Assembly (NCBI RefSeq): GCF_000799465.1
Contig: NZ_JUGU01000001.1
Location: forward strand, 3,740,501-3,804,500
Source of the DNA: Psychroserpens sp. Hel_I_66
GTDB lineage: Bacteria; Bacteroidota; Bacteroidia; Flavobacteriales; Flavobacteriaceae
Length of the DNA: 64,000 nt
Direction of reading: 5' to 3'
Shown here: piece by piece, positions 28,392 through 38,968 of the stretch
How the letters are laid out: each line of letters starts with the position of its first letter
How positions within the stretch are numbered: the first letter of the stretch is position 1
Position numbers and translations under genes: made by a program
The notes under the pieces: model-generated
Databases searched by the model: none
What the model saw: only the letters and a program-made list of their open reading frames with translations
Told to the model about the DNA's origin: nothing

Positions 28392-29489
28392 ATGAGAAAA
28401 CTACTAATTGTTGTGGGTACAAGACCCAACTATATTAAAGTAACACAATTCAAAAAAGTTGCTGATCAACAATTTGCTGGACAGTTTGATATTAAAATCG
28501 TACATACGGGTCAGCATTTTGATAAATCAATGGCCGATATGTTTTTTCAACAATTAGATCTTTGGCCAGATTATTTTTTGAATATTTCGCAAGCGTCACC
28601 AAATACGCAAATGGGTGAGATTATGGTGCGATTGGAAAAAGTTATAACTGAAAAGTTTCAGCCAGATGTCATACTCGTTCCAGGAGATGTAAATTCTACG
28701 CTAGCTGCAGCACTAACTGCTTATAAACTCGGCATTACTTTGGGACATTTAGAAAGTGGCTTAAGAAGTTTAGATCGTACAATGCCAGAAGAAATGAACC
28801 GGATCTTAGTAGATGAAATATCAGATTATTATTTCGTCACAGAGCAAAGTGGATTAGACAATCTTTTAAAAGAACATAAACCTAAAGAAAATATACACAT
28901 AGTTGGTAATACCATGATTGATACGCTTGTGGCTTTTGAATCTGAAATTGCTTCAAAAAATACTTTAGAAGCGAATGGTTTGGCCAAAGATGAATTTATT
29001 TTAATGACCATACATCGTCCTGCTACCGTAGATAATCAACAAGGATTAGAAGGGTTGTTGTCATTGTTAAGAGATATACCAAAGGATTTGGCAATTGTAT
29101 TTCCAATTCACCCAAGAACTTTGAATAACATTAAAAAATTTGATTTAGAATCTGAATTTGAAGAAATTAAGAATCTAAAATTATTGGCACCTCAAGATTA
29201 TTTTAGCTTTCAAAATTTAATTCATCACTGCAAAATGGTGTTAACAGATAGTGGAGGCATCCAAGAAGAAACCACGTTTAAACAAAAGCCATGTTTAACC
29301 TTAAGACCTAATACTGAACGACCAAGTACATTAACTATTGGATCTAATACACTATTGAATTTTGATAAAAAAGACATCCTTGAGAAGATTAATGCTATCC
29401 AAACCGGAACATACAAAGAAGGTCAAATTCCACCACTTTGGGATGGGCAAGCAACACAGCGTATTTTAAAAATCATTGTTAAGAATTGA
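28392..29489 (+). CDS. wecB: UDP-N-acetylglucosamine 2-epimerase (non-hydrolysing)
   Basis: Converts UDP-GlcNAc to UDP-ManNAc in the cytoplasm. The protein is a GT-B fold epimerase of 365 residues: GTRPNYIK at the N-terminus, HTGQHFD near 38, VPGDVNST near 96, GHLESGLRSLDRTMPEE near 118 with the catalytic acidic and His residues, FPIHPRT near 237 and TDSGGIQEE near 280. Its C-terminal QIPPLWDGQA is the reference for the decayed fragment at 14219-14377. UDP-ManNAc could feed a ManNAc or ManNAc-uronate residue, but no WecC dehydrogenase is in the window. Confidence 0.93.
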   Translation: MRKLLIVVGTRPNYIKVTQFKKVADQQFAGQFDIKIVHTGQHFDKSMADMFFQQLDLWPDYFLNISQASPNTQMGEIMVRLEKVITEKFQPDVILVPGDVNSTLAAALTAYKLGITLGHLESGLRSLDRTMPEEMNRILVDEISDYYFVTEQSGLDNLLKEHKPKENIHIVGNTMIDTLVAFESEIASKNTLEANGLAKDEFILMTIHRPATVDNQQGLEGLLSLLRDIPKDLAIVFPIHPRTLNNIKKFDLESEFEEIKNLKLLAPQDYFSFQNLIHHCKMVLTDSGGIQEETTFKQKPCLTLRPNTERPSTLTIGSNTLLNFDKKDILEKINAIQTGTYKEGQIPPLWDGQATQRILKIIVKN

Positions 29490-29506
29490 AGTCAAAGCCA
29501 TAAAAT

Positions 29507-30715
29507 TTGAAAACCATCTGTATTTTTACCCAATCACCATTAGTAGCTGCTCCTAGAGTGGTTAAAGAAGCAAATGTATATGCTCAAGCTGGTTATAGAG
29601 TGATTGTTTACGCACTTTGGTACGATTGGGAAATGTTGGCAAAAGACCGTGCTTTACTTGATGAAAGGATTAGCTATAAAGCTGGAATTGATTTGTTAAA
29701 TTTTAATAGTTTAAATTCTAAGTACATTCGTTTAAAGCGTAAAATTTCTAGACTTTTTGTAAAATTTACAGGAATTGATACTGTGGGTGCATTGGGATAC
29801 GATTTTTCATCTTATTTAGAGAAGTTATTGGTTGAAGATGCCGATTTATATATTGGTCACGAAGAAATGAGTATGGCCTTAGCAAATAAATTAATTAAAA
29901 AAGGAAAGATAGTTGCTTTTGATTTTGAAGATTGGCATAGCAAAGATTTGTTACCTTCAGCCAGAAAATACCGTCCTATAAAACTGTTAGAGTATTTAGA
30001 AGGCTTTCTGCTGGAAAAAGCAAAATATACTTATACCACATCAAAAGCAATGGCATTAGCAATGGCTAATGGAAATAAATCCAAAATGCCTAAGGTCATT
30101 TATAACAGCTTTCCGTCTATTAAACTCAATGCTCTGGATCAATCGTCAAAAGACAGAAAAGATAAAGAGCAACCCTCATTATATTGGTTTTCTCAAGTAA
30201 TTAGTGAGGGCAGAGGATTAGAACTGCTTTGTGAAGCTTTGCAAAAAACAACAACGCCATTACAGCTTCATCTTAGGGGAAAGATCACAAATGATTATCA
30301 CCATAACTTAAAGCAGTTATTGCCAAAAAATGTTACATTACAGGTTCACGATGTGGTGCCTTTTCAGGAATTAGTATCAAGAATTGCAGAACATGATATA
30401 GGCATTGCTTTTGAGGAGGACAAACCCGAGAGCAGAGACTATACAATCACCAATAAAACGTTCCATTACTTACAAGCAGGTATTGCTGTTTTAGCAACGC
30501 AGACTAAAGGCCAGGCAGAAATAAAAGCAATAGTCCCAAATGCGGTGGCTATAGTAGAACGTCAACCGGAACAAATTGCTACAATTATTGAAGACCTCTT
30601 AAATAATCCATTAAAACTAAAAGCTATGAAAGCAGCAAGTTGGCAAGCAGGACAAGGGGTGTTTGCTTTTGAAAAGCAAGCCTTGAAACTAAAAGAATTT
30701 GTGAATAACGTTTAA
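29507..30715 (+). CDS. GT4-like glycosyltransferase (TTG start)
   Basis: A GT-B fold protein of 402 residues. The N-terminal domain has CIFTQSPLVAAPRVVKEANV (the PRV..A loop of GT4 enzymes), and the C-terminal domain has SLYWFSQVISEGRGLELL near residue 222 and AFEEDKPESRDYTITNKTFH, then YLQAGIAVLAT. The start is TTG: no ATG occurs upstream, and the next in-frame ATG, at about residue 46, would remove the conserved first strand. It follows wecB by 17 bases. Sugar donor unknown. Confidence 0.78.
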   Translation: MKTICIFTQSPLVAAPRVVKEANVYAQAGYRVIVYALWYDWEMLAKDRALLDERISYKAGIDLLNFNSLNSKYIRLKRKISRLFVKFTGIDTVGALGYDFSSYLEKLLVEDADLYIGHEEMSMALANKLIKKGKIVAFDFEDWHSKDLLPSARKYRPIKLLEYLEGFLLEKAKYTYTTSKAMALAMANGNKSKMPKVIYNSFPSIKLNALDQSSKDRKDKEQPSLYWFSQVISEGRGLELLCEALQKTTTPLQLHLRGKITNDYHHNLKQLLPKNVTLQVHDVVPFQELVSRIAEHDIGIAFEEDKPESRDYTITNKTFHYLQAGIAVLATQTKGQAEIKAIVPNAVAIVERQPEQIATIIEDLLNNPLKLKAMKAASWQAGQGVFAFEKQALKLKEFVNNV

Positions 30716-30819
30716 AAACATTGCATTTGCTCTTTTGTATTTTAATGTCTTTTAGATTCATTTGCCACTTTTTGAAGAGAGTTAGAGCCTGCAAGAGCTA
30801 AAATTTTTAAGACTATAAA

Positions 30820-31815
30820 GTGAAAGCTTTTAATAAAGATAAAAACTATTTAACGATAATAGTGACTTTAAGAGGTCTAGCAGCTATATATGTTTGTATG
30901 TATCACTTTACAAAAGATTTTTTAAACGAGGATGATATTATAAATGTGCTTTTTGAAAATGGATGGATAGGTGTTGAGGTGTTTTTTGTAATTTCAGGAT
31001 TTGTGATTCCATTTTCTCTGTTAGGCACTTCATTTAAATTCCGTCACTATTTCAAATTCATGAAAAAGCGGTTGATTAGAATAGAACCTGCTTATCTCAT
31101 TTCAGTTATACTGGTATTACTCGTAAGTTATGCAGCCAGTAAAACGCCAGGATTTGCGGGTGAACCAAATAATGTTTCTGTTGCTTTACTTTTACAGCAT
31201 GTCGGTTACTTGGTAGAGTTTTTTAATAACACGTGGCTCAATCCAGTATATTGGACATTAGAAATAGAATTTCATTTTTATATAATTATCGGTTTGCTTA
31301 TCGCTTTATGGGATCTTAAAAATCAGTGGCTCACTATATCCTCAATTATTGGATTATTGTTACTGTCTTTTTTAAATCAAGATGTTATTGTATTTTTTAA
31401 GTATACAGATATTTTTATATTAGGCATTTTAACTGCTTTTTATAAAAAAAACCAAATTGGTCTATTTCAGTATTTGATTTTTTTATTTCTTGTTAGTTAC
31501 ATCGTTCTTGATAGCCATGGCTGGTTAGTTTCAGTATGGACCTTTATAACTGCTGCGTTGATTGCTTTTGCTAGTCACCACGGAAATGTAAAAGGCTTGA
31601 TTTTTTTGGGTAATATTTCCTACTCCTTATATTTGATCCACTGGCCAATTGGCGTAAAAATCATTAACTTGAGTAAACGCTTGAAATTGAATGAACTTTC
31701 TAAGTATGGAGTTATACTAATTGCATTAAGTTTTAGTATTTTTGCAGCTTGGTTATTTTATAAATACATAGAAAAACCATCACACCAATGGGCCAAAAAA
31801 GTAAAGTTCACTTAA
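30820..31815 (+). CDS. Acyltransferase family 3 membrane protein (OafA/ExoZ type)
   Basis: An integral membrane O-acyltransferase of 331 residues that would acetylate or otherwise acylate the polysaccharide or its lipid-linked unit. TLRGLAAIYVCMYHF near residue 15 contains the R and H of the family motif. WIGVEVFFVISGFVIPF follows, and about ten hydrophobic helices run to the end. GNISYSLYLIHWPIGVKI near 260 is the conserved late motif. The start is GTG, giving MKAFNKDKNYLT. The 104 bases upstream are the longest gap in the operon but show no clear promoter or terminator. Confidence 0.88.
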   Translation: MKAFNKDKNYLTIIVTLRGLAAIYVCMYHFTKDFLNEDDIINVLFENGWIGVEVFFVISGFVIPFSLLGTSFKFRHYFKFMKKRLIRIEPAYLISVILVLLVSYAASKTPGFAGEPNNVSVALLLQHVGYLVEFFNNTWLNPVYWTLEIEFHFYIIIGLLIALWDLKNQWLTISSIIGLLLLSFLNQDVIVFFKYTDIFILGILTAFYKKNQIGLFQYLIFLFLVSYIVLDSHGWLVSVWTFITAALIAFASHHGNVKGLIFLGNISYSLYLIHWPIGVKIINLSKRLKLNELSKYGVILIALSFSIFAAWLFYKYIEKPSHQWAKKVKFT

Positions 31816-31822
31816 ACTAATA

Positions 31823-33106
31823 ATGAAAAAAGTCCTTATTGTTTCTCCGCATTTCCCACCTGTAAATGCTGCCGATATGCATCGAGTAAGACAAAGTCTT
31901 CCTTATTTTGAGCAGTTTGGTTGGAAACCTACGGTGCTTTGTGTGGATCCTGACTATGTGGAAATGGCAAAAGATGAGTTGTTGGCAAATTCTCTACCTA
32001 CTGATGCGGAGTATATAATGGTCAAAGCCTATTCTACGAAGTATACACGAAAGTTAGGATTGGGTAATTTGGGTTTAAGATCATTTATACAATTGCTCAA
32101 AGCAGGCAATACATTGCTGAAAAAGGAAAATTTTGATCTTATCTATTTTAGCACGACTGTTTTTGCATCAATGCCTTTGGGACGAATTTGGAAACGAAAA
32201 TTTAACATTCCATTTATCTTAGATATTCAAGACCCTTGGCGTAATGATTACTATTTAACAGTACCAAAGGAAGAGAAACCACCAAAATTTTGGTTTGCCT
32301 ATAACTTGGATAAATATTTAGAACGTTTTACAGTGCCAAAAGCAAATGGGTTGATAGCAGTTTCACAAGGTTATGTAGACACCTTAAAATCTCGTTATCC
32401 ATCCATAAAAAATATGCCATCAAAAACACTTACGTTTGGAGCATCGGTTAAGGATTTTGAATTCATAAACTCTAGATTTATCTTTAAATCGTTTGTATTA
32501 GATCACAATAAAACCAATTTGATTTATATTGGTCGTGGTGGTCATGACATGGCAAAAAGTCTAAGTGTCATATTCGAGGCATTCAAAAAAGGTTTAGATA
32601 GTCACGAGAAATTTAAAAAATGCAAGTTTTGGTTCATTGGGACCAGTTACGCGCCAGATGGGCAAGGAGAACAAACCATAAGGCCTATAGCAAAGCAGTT
32701 TGGTGTCGAAAGCTTCGTTGAGGAAATAACAGATAGGAAACCTTATTTTGAAACATTAACGTTATTAAAATCTGCAGATGTTATAGTAATACCAGGTTCT
32801 GAAGATGCCAATTATACAGCATCAAAATTATATCCTAATCTATTGGCAAAAAAACCTTTATTGTGTGTATTCCATTCCAATAGCAGTGTGGTGCGTATCG
32901 TAAAAGATTTGAATGCAGGAGAGGTGGTATTGTTCGACCAAAAATTAGCGGTTGAGCAGTGTTTAGAACATATGGAAAAGATTGTTACTCAATTGCCTTA
33001 TATGCCAGAAACGAACTGGGAAAAATTTCAACCTTTTACTGCAGAGGCAATGACCAAAGTGCAATGTGATTTTTTTAATCAAGTTTTAAGATCGCATGGG
33101 CTATGA
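31823..33106 (+). CDS. GT4-like glycosyltransferase
   Basis: A GT-B fold protein of 427 residues. VLIVSPHFPPVNAADMHRVR is the N-terminal nucleotide-independent domain start. DIQDPWRNDY near 134 and FWFIGTSYAPDGQGEQ near 270 lie around the cleft. IPGSEDANYTASKLYPNLLAKKPLLCV near 318 is the donor-binding region, with an S/A-K pattern in place of the common E-x7-E. It begins seven bases after the acyltransferase and overlaps the next transferase by four. The product cannot be told. Confidence 0.75.
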   Translation: MKKVLIVSPHFPPVNAADMHRVRQSLPYFEQFGWKPTVLCVDPDYVEMAKDELLANSLPTDAEYIMVKAYSTKYTRKLGLGNLGLRSFIQLLKAGNTLLKKENFDLIYFSTTVFASMPLGRIWKRKFNIPFILDIQDPWRNDYYLTVPKEEKPPKFWFAYNLDKYLERFTVPKANGLIAVSQGYVDTLKSRYPSIKNMPSKTLTFGASVKDFEFINSRFIFKSFVLDHNKTNLIYIGRGGHDMAKSLSVIFEAFKKGLDSHEKFKKCKFWFIGTSYAPDGQGEQTIRPIAKQFGVESFVEEITDRKPYFETLTLLKSADVIVIPGSEDANYTASKLYPNLLAKKPLLCVFHSNSSVVRIVKDLNAGEVVLFDQKLAVEQCLEHMEKIVTQLPYMPETNWEKFQPFTAEAMTKVQCDFFNQVLRSHGL

Positions 33107-34269
33107 AGAAAAAATTAGCTATTATTACTACGCATCCCATTCAATATAATGCGCCATGGTTTCAATTGTTAGCCAAAAGAAATAACATTGAAGTTAAGGT
33201 ATTTTATACATGGTCACAGTCTAAAACCAGTGTAAAGGATAAAAATTTCGGGAAACAGATTACTTGGGATATTCCATTGTTAGAGGGTTATGATTATGAA
33301 TTTGTTGAGAATACTGCTAAAAATCCTGGTGTACATCATTTCTTTGGCATTAACTGTAAGCAGTTGATCCCTAAAATAGAGGCCTACAAACCTGATGCGA
33401 TTTTAGTGTTTGGGTGGAATTTTATATCCCATCTTAAGGCATTACGATATTTTAAGGGTAAAATTCCAGTGTGGTTTCGAGGGGACTCTACTTTGCTTAA
33501 TGAAGTGCCAGGTTTCAAAACCAAATTGAGACGCTTGGCTTTGACACGGGTTTATAAATATGTAGACCAAGCACTTTATGTAGGAGAAGCCAATAAAGAT
33601 TATTTTTTGAAACATGGCTTAAGTAATCAACAATTACTGTATGTGCCACACGCTATAGATAATGAACGCTTCGAGGATAGTGCGGAAAACCATTATGACC
33701 AGCAAGCTTCAAATTGGCGAAAAGAATTAGGATTTTCAAACAGAGATCTTGTGGTGTTATATGCAGGCAAGTTTGAGCCTAATAAACAACTCCATATACT
33801 ACTCGACGCAGTCATAGACGTCAATAACAAAAAAGTAAATCGCATCAAGCTTTTGTTATTAGGGAACGGTCCTTTAGAACAGGATTTAAAAACCAAGGCA
33901 AAACCTTATGATTTTGTTACCTTTATCCCGTTTCAAAACCAGAAAAAAATGCCAGTTGTTTATCGCTTAGGAAATGTATTTTGCTTACCATCCGTTTCAG
34001 AAACTTGGGGTTTAGCCATAAATGAATCTATGGCTAGTAAAAGACCCGCAATTTTAAGCGATAAGGTTGGTTGTGCAAAAGATATCATTGTCCACGAAAA
34101 AAATGGATGGGTATTTGACCATACAAACAAAAAAGAACTTGTAGAGGTTTTGAAATCCTTAGATAAGGAGTCTTTGAAAATCATGGGTGAACATGCCAAG
34201 GAACGTATTAATAACTTTAGTTTTGACAATATCGTTGAAGCAATTGAATCTGCATTGATCAATGAGTAA
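33103..34269 (+). CDS. GT4 family glycosyltransferase
   Basis: A retaining GT-B enzyme of 388 residues. LAIITTHPIQYNAPWFQLLA is the N-terminal start, YVPHAIDNERF near 185, VLYAGKFEPNKQLHILLDAV near 215 and LLLGNGPLEQDL near 250. SVSETWGLAINESMASKRPAI near 300 is the E-x7-E donor-binding motif. The overlaps with both neighbours (four and eight bases) place it in a block of four GT-B genes around the polymerase. Confidence 0.9.
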   Translation: MKKKLAIITTHPIQYNAPWFQLLAKRNNIEVKVFYTWSQSKTSVKDKNFGKQITWDIPLLEGYDYEFVENTAKNPGVHHFFGINCKQLIPKIEAYKPDAILVFGWNFISHLKALRYFKGKIPVWFRGDSTLLNEVPGFKTKLRRLALTRVYKYVDQALYVGEANKDYFLKHGLSNQQLLYVPHAIDNERFEDSAENHYDQQASNWRKELGFSNRDLVVLYAGKFEPNKQLHILLDAVIDVNNKKVNRIKLLLLGNGPLEQDLKTKAKPYDFVTFIPFQNQKKMPVVYRLGNVFCLPSVSETWGLAINESMASKRPAILSDKVGCAKDIIVHEKNGWVFDHTNKKELVEVLKSLDKESLKIMGEHAKERINNFSFDNIVEAIESALINE

Positions 34270-35413
34270 AAAAAAGGTATTAGGGGTATTTGGAAATGTG
34301 GCTTTTTATGGGCAAGAACGTGCTAATCTTCAGGTTTTTGAACTTTTGAAAAACTCGGGTTACGATGTGCTTTTAGCAGTCAATGATCTTGGTTTTAAAT
34401 GGCATTTACAAGATGAAGTGGAAGCAAGAGATTTGCCCTATAAAAAAATGCGCTTCTCCTGGGATTTGAGAAAAACATTAAAATTTAAATCCATTAAGGC
34501 CTATTTTATAAATATTCCCAAGTCTAATCGTCAATTATCTCAATTGATTAAGGATTATCAACCAGATTATATTCACGTGTGTAACGACACTCACGTCATG
34601 ACCTTATTGCCCGTATTGCTGAGAACAAAAATAAAATTGATATATAGACTGGGTGATAAGCCTTCCGGACATTTGTCTAAATTCCATCGGTTTCTTTGGA
34701 AGCATTACATCATCCCAAGAGTCGATGCTTTTGTGTGTATTTCGAAATTTGTAGCTGCAGAGGTAATTAAATTAGGTTGTCCGGAAGAAAAAATTACTAT
34801 TATATATAATTTTCCGCCAAAACGCTTAGCTGAGCATTCAGAAGAAAAATTACCTGAAAGAGATGAATCTGTTGTCACATTTACATTTATTGGTCAATTG
34901 TCTAAAGACAAAGGGATACATCTCTTGGTTGAAGCTTTTATAGAGTATGTGATGGTTTATCCAAACTGCAGATTATTAATTGCAGGTAGCTTAAAACATA
35001 ATCCTGATTTTACAAAGCAACTCATACATCAAGTAGAAAACTCAGGTTTTCAACATAAAGTTTTATTTTTAGAACAAGTAAAAGATATTGCTGCGTTGTT
35101 TGCTATCACAGATGTTAATGTTATTCCTTCAGTTTATGAAGAGCCACTTTCAAATGTCATTGTAGAAGCTAAAGTTCATGAGAAAGCTTCCATTGTTTTT
35201 GCTTCTGGCGGCTTACCGGAATTGGTATCTCACAAAATAGATGGTTACATTATCTCCAATAAGACGGTGAGCTCTCTTGTGGAGGCAATGACCTATTATT
35301 ATGAACATCAAGAACTCATAGAGCACCATGGACAAGAAGCTCTGAAAAGTATGGAACGTTTAGAAATTTCGTATCCTAATTTTTTAGAAAAATGGAGTCA
35401 AGTTTATGAGTGA
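34262..35413 (+). CDS. GT4 family glycosyltransferase
   Basis: A retaining GT-B enzyme of 383 residues. The middle has IPRVDAFVCISKFVAAEVIK (the usual GT4 linker serine), TFTFIGQLSKDKGIHLLVEA near 204 and RLLIAGSLKHNPDF. PSVYEEPLSNVIVEAKVHEKA near 293 carries the E-x7-E pair. It overlaps the preceding gene by eight bases and the Wzy-like gene by eight. It probably extends the repeat unit before polymerisation. Confidence 0.9.
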   Translation: MSKKKVLGVFGNVAFYGQERANLQVFELLKNSGYDVLLAVNDLGFKWHLQDEVEARDLPYKKMRFSWDLRKTLKFKSIKAYFINIPKSNRQLSQLIKDYQPDYIHVCNDTHVMTLLPVLLRTKIKLIYRLGDKPSGHLSKFHRFLWKHYIIPRVDAFVCISKFVAAEVIKLGCPEEKITIIYNFPPKRLAEHSEEKLPERDESVVTFTFIGQLSKDKGIHLLVEAFIEYVMVYPNCRLLIAGSLKHNPDFTKQLIHQVENSGFQHKVLFLEQVKDIAALFAITDVNVIPSVYEEPLSNVIVEAKVHEKASIVFASGGLPELVSHKIDGYIISNKTVSSLVEAMTYYYEHQELIEHHGQEALKSMERLEISYPNFLEKWSQVYE

Positions 35414-36836
35414 AGCTTCGATATTTCCATATAATGGGTCCAATCTTTTTTTTAAAAGGTTAATTCCTTATATCATTGTTTTTGGAATTGTTCTCATTAC
35501 CTTTTCGGCTCTTGGAAATGCAGATTTTTTAGCCATTCCATCAGTCGTAGTTTTATTCTTTCTATGCAAATGGTTTGCTACAGATCATTACCCGCCAGTA
35601 CTATTGATAGCCTTTGCTTATCAATGGTTACAAGTAAGTGTTAAGGTGATTTATGCTACGTTAACGTTTAAGACTCTACAAGATGTTGCAGAGTTTCCCA
35701 ATGAAATTGTTCAAGCTTATTTGCTCTCCTGTTTGGCATTATTGCTGCTTGGATATGGCGTTTTTAGTATGCTCAAAGAAATTAAAATATATCCCAACAG
35801 GATATTGCAGTATCTTTTGAGTTTAGATACCAAAAAGACATTGATAGCCTACCTTCTTTTTTCAGTATTTGCTACAGTGCTATATGGTTTAAGATTCACA
35901 ATACCAGGGCTTTTTCAAGGAATTGTGGCTCTGGGCTATATTAAATGGACGCTGTTCTTTTTTATGTTTTATTCAGCTTTAAAACAAAATCAATACCGTT
36001 CAATTTTGTACCTCATTATATTTTTTGAATTTATATCTGGTTTTGCCTCGTATTTTGCAGATTTCAAAACCATTGTCTTTATGGTAATCATTTCATATCT
36101 CGCACTTTACCAAATACGCCATAAACAGTTCTTTATATTAGCCATAGCCTTTGTGGTTTTTGGTTATGTAGGTGTCATTTGGACGAGTATAAAATTTGAC
36201 TATAGGGAATTTGTGAGTGAAGATGCAGGTCAACAAGTGGTAACAGTTAGTGATGAAGAGGCCTTGGGCTATTTGGTGGATAATGTAGGAAACATTTCGC
36301 CAGAACAATTAGATCTTGGATTTAGAGCTATGATAGATCGCATATCATACATAGATTATTTCGCCTCTACTATAGAGTATGTCCCAAATGTGGTCGCTCA
36401 TGAAAATGGGAAACTAACCAAAGATGCGATCATGCATGTACTTGTGCCCAGATTATTCAATCCCAATAAAGCAGCAATTGATGATTCTAAACATTTAACA
36501 AAGTATACGGGCGTTTTCTATGCAGATGCTTCTATGGGTGTGTCGTTTGCCTTAGGTTATGTAGGTGATTTTTACATAGATTTTGGTCCTTTTTGGATGT
36601 TATTTGCACTTTTTATCTTCGGAAAATGTATTGGGTTCATCATAAGGTCCATTTATAGAACATCGCTCAATACGTTTTGGTCTATGGCCATTATGATACC
36701 CTTATTTATTCTATTATATAAATATGAAAATGCATTAATTAAATTTGTTGGTAATCTTATCGTGTTCTGGATTGTAGCCACGCTGTTTAATAAATATGTA
36801 TGTTCTAAAATTGATAGATACTTAAAAATACAATGA
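35406..36836 (+). CDS. O-antigen polymerase-like membrane protein (Wzy type)
   Basis: An inner-membrane protein of 476 residues with about eleven hydrophobic helices and one large periplasmic loop (about residues 265-375), the layout of Wzy polymerases that join lipid-linked repeat units. The loop has charged residues (FDYREFVSEDAG, LDLGFRAMIDRISYIDYF) in line with the family. The late FALGYVGDFYIDFGPFWMLF segment is common in O-antigen polymerase-like proteins of Bacteroidota. Wzy proteins are poorly conserved, so the call rests on topology and cluster position among glycosyltransferases. A Wzy enzyme normally needs a Wzx flippase, which is not in this window. Confidence 0.75.
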   Translation: MSEASIFPYNGSNLFFKRLIPYIIVFGIVLITFSALGNADFLAIPSVVVLFFLCKWFATDHYPPVLLIAFAYQWLQVSVKVIYATLTFKTLQDVAEFPNEIVQAYLLSCLALLLLGYGVFSMLKEIKIYPNRILQYLLSLDTKKTLIAYLLFSVFATVLYGLRFTIPGLFQGIVALGYIKWTLFFFMFYSALKQNQYRSILYLIIFFEFISGFASYFADFKTIVFMVIISYLALYQIRHKQFFILAIAFVVFGYVGVIWTSIKFDYREFVSEDAGQQVVTVSDEEALGYLVDNVGNISPEQLDLGFRAMIDRISYIDYFASTIEYVPNVVAHENGKLTKDAIMHVLVPRLFNPNKAAIDDSKHLTKYTGVFYADASMGVSFALGYVGDFYIDFGPFWMLFALFIFGKCIGFIIRSIYRTSLNTFWSMAIMIPLFILLYKYENALIKFVGNLIVFWIVATLFNKYVCSKIDRYLKIQ

Positions 36837-37831
36837 ATATAAAAGTTACTTATTTTTTTAGAAAACCCTACCAAGACTATTTTAGTATTGAAAACGTGTT
36901 TAAAATAGTGCAGCAAGCGCTACCAAATAAGATAGCAATACATAATTATCATTTAAAATATTATAGTACTGGTGTTATAAAAAGATTAAAAAGTTGTTTT
37001 GAGGTTTTAAAACAATTAGCAGACGTAAACCATGTCACGGGAGACATTCATTACGTGACTTATTTTATGCCCAAAAAGAATACCATTTTGACGATTCATG
37101 ACTTGGCACCATTAGTAAACAGTAAGGGGGTAAAGCATACATTACTTAAGTTTTTTTGGTACCAATTACCCATAAAATCAGTTAAATATGTTACAGTTAT
37201 TTCAAATTATACAAAATTAGCTTTACTTGATATCATTTCTATAAACCCAGAAAAAATTAAAGTAATTCATAATCCATTATCTAATGAGTTAAAATTTCAG
37301 CCTAAGGACAAAGTTGGAAATGTCCCAGTACTTTTGCAAGTAGGAACAAGCTATAATAAAAATTTGGAGGGTTTAATTGAAGCCATTAAAGGATTAAAAG
37401 TAGAGTTGATGGTTATAGGCAAGTTGTCTGATGATCAATTGGATAAATTAAATAGTTCTTCAATAATCTATAAAAATGCCTATAACTTAGAATTTGAAGA
37501 AGTGATCTCACTTTATGTTAAATCAGATCTCGTTTGTTTTGCTTCTTTTTATGAAGGTTTTGGTTTGCCTATTTTAGAAGCTCAAAGCATAGGAAGGCCA
37601 GTAATTACATCTAATAAATGTGCAATGCCAGAAGTGGCTGGTGATGGTGCTGTTTTAATTGATCCATCAAATATCAAAGCCTATAGAGAGGCTATACAAT
37701 CCATTTTATCAAATCGCGAACAAAGAGAGGTATTAATAAAAAATGGTTTAAAAAACATAGAGAGATTTTCAGCCTCTAAAATAGCTAATCAATATATGGA
37801 TCTTTACAAATCAATGGTGGCAAATGCATAA
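36833..37831 (+). CDS. GT4 family glycosyltransferase
   Basis: A retaining GT-B enzyme of 332 residues. TILTIHDLAPL near residue 83 is typical of WbpY/MtfB-type mannosyltransferases. VSNYTK-like VISNYTKLALLD near 122, VLLQVGTSYNKNLEGLIEAI near 165 and ASFYEGFGLPILEAQSIGRPV near 237 (E-x7-E) follow. It overlaps the polymerase gene by four bases and the next gene by eight. A mannose or deoxymannose donor is suggested only by the resemblance. Confidence 0.88.
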   Translation: MNIKVTYFFRKPYQDYFSIENVFKIVQQALPNKIAIHNYHLKYYSTGVIKRLKSCFEVLKQLADVNHVTGDIHYVTYFMPKKNTILTIHDLAPLVNSKGVKHTLLKFFWYQLPIKSVKYVTVISNYTKLALLDIISINPEKIKVIHNPLSNELKFQPKDKVGNVPVLLQVGTSYNKNLEGLIEAIKGLKVELMVIGKLSDDQLDKLNSSSIIYKNAYNLEFEEVISLYVKSDLVCFASFYEGFGLPILEAQSIGRPVITSNKCAMPEVAGDGAVLIDPSNIKAYREAIQSILSNREQREVLIKNGLKNIERFSASKIANQYMDLYKSMVANA

Positions 37832-38954
37832 ACAAAAAACGATTTTGGCTTTTATAGATTGGTATCGACCTGGATACAAAGCTGGAGGCACAATAACTGC
37901 ATTTGGAAATTTTGTAGACTATCTAGAAAAAGATTTTAACTTCAAAATTGTAACCAGAAATACAGACTATGGAGACGATCAACCTTTTAGCTCTATTGTC
38001 TCAAACAAGTGGATAAAAACAGGAAATACGAACAGTTATTATATATCGCAATCTCAACTTTCCTCTAAAACTATTAAAAATATCATCAAGACTACGGAAT
38101 ATGATATTTTATACGTAAACGGAATGTTCTCATTTTACTTTTCAATTTTACCAATAGCTTTTTCAAAAGGTAAAAAAACCATAGTGAATCCACATGGAAT
38201 GCTATCATCTCAAGCGTTTAGTGTTAAACCTTTGAAGAAAACAATTTTTCTAAAAATTTTTAACACCTTTAAGGTCTATAAGAATATTATTTTTCATGCT
38301 GCTAATACCGAAGAAGCTTCTATGATAAATGATAAAATCAAGATTTGTAATGCAATTAAGGTTGCAAACCAATTTCCAAGAAAAATAAAAAATACCGTTG
38401 CAAAAAAAAACATACTGAATGATCCAATTCGCCTTGTCAATGTGGCACGAATAGCTCAAGAGAAAGGGACATTGAAGATGATCGAGGCACTTCAAAATAT
38501 TCAAGCAGAAATTATATTGGATATCTATGGACCAGTATACGATCAAGAGTATTGGGAGAAATGCAAAAACGCTGTTAATAAACTTCCCAAGCATGTGACA
38601 GTAAACCACAAAGGTTTCATTGATAGTGAGTTGGTGCTCGAGGTTATAAAAGGGTATGATTTTTTCATTTTACTTTCCGAAGGAGAAAATTTTGGACATT
38701 CTATTTTAGAAGCATTATCTGTTGGTTGTCCTGTGATAATATCAAACAATACACCTTGGAAAGACTTGAAATTAAAAAGTATTGGATGGAATGTAGATAT
38801 TAACAGCAATAAGGAAATAGAAAACGTTTTTGATGAGATTTTCAATATGAATGAAGATAGCTATAAAGAAATGGTTAAACAATCCTTTATATTTGCCAAG
38901 AATTTTTCAGAAGACAAAGAGCTTCTCAATCACAACAAAAACTTATTTTTATAA
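37824..38954 (+). CDS. GT4 family glycosyltransferase
   Basis: A GT-B enzyme of 376 residues. [20 protein letters not shown] near residue 10 has the GG acceptor loop. [18 protein letters not shown] near 120 is a conserved GT4 segment (PHGML). [18 protein letters not shown] near 205 and [20 protein letters not shown] near 283 (E-x7-E) define the donor site. It is the last GT-B gene of the operon and lies 14 bases before the UDP-xylose synthase-like gene. Confidence 0.9.
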   Translation: MHKQKTILAFIDWYRPGYKAGGTITAFGNFVDYLEKDFNFKIVTRNTDYGDDQPFSSIVSNKWIKTGNTNSYYISQSQLSSKTIKNIIKTTEYDILYVNGMFSFYFSILPIAFSKGKKTIVNPHGMLSSQAFSVKPLKKTIFLKIFNTFKVYKNIIFHAANTEEASMINDKIKICNAIKVANQFPRKIKNTVAKKNILNDPIRLVNVARIAQEKGTLKMIEALQNIQAEIILDIYGPVYDQEYWEKCKNAVNKLPKHVTVNHKGFIDSELVLEVIKGYDFFILLSEGENFGHSILEALSVGCPVIISNNTPWKDLKLKSIGWNVDINSNKEIENVFDEIFNMNEDSYKEMVKQSFIFAKNFSEDKELLNHNKNLFL

Positions 38955-38968
38955 AATTATATAGAAGT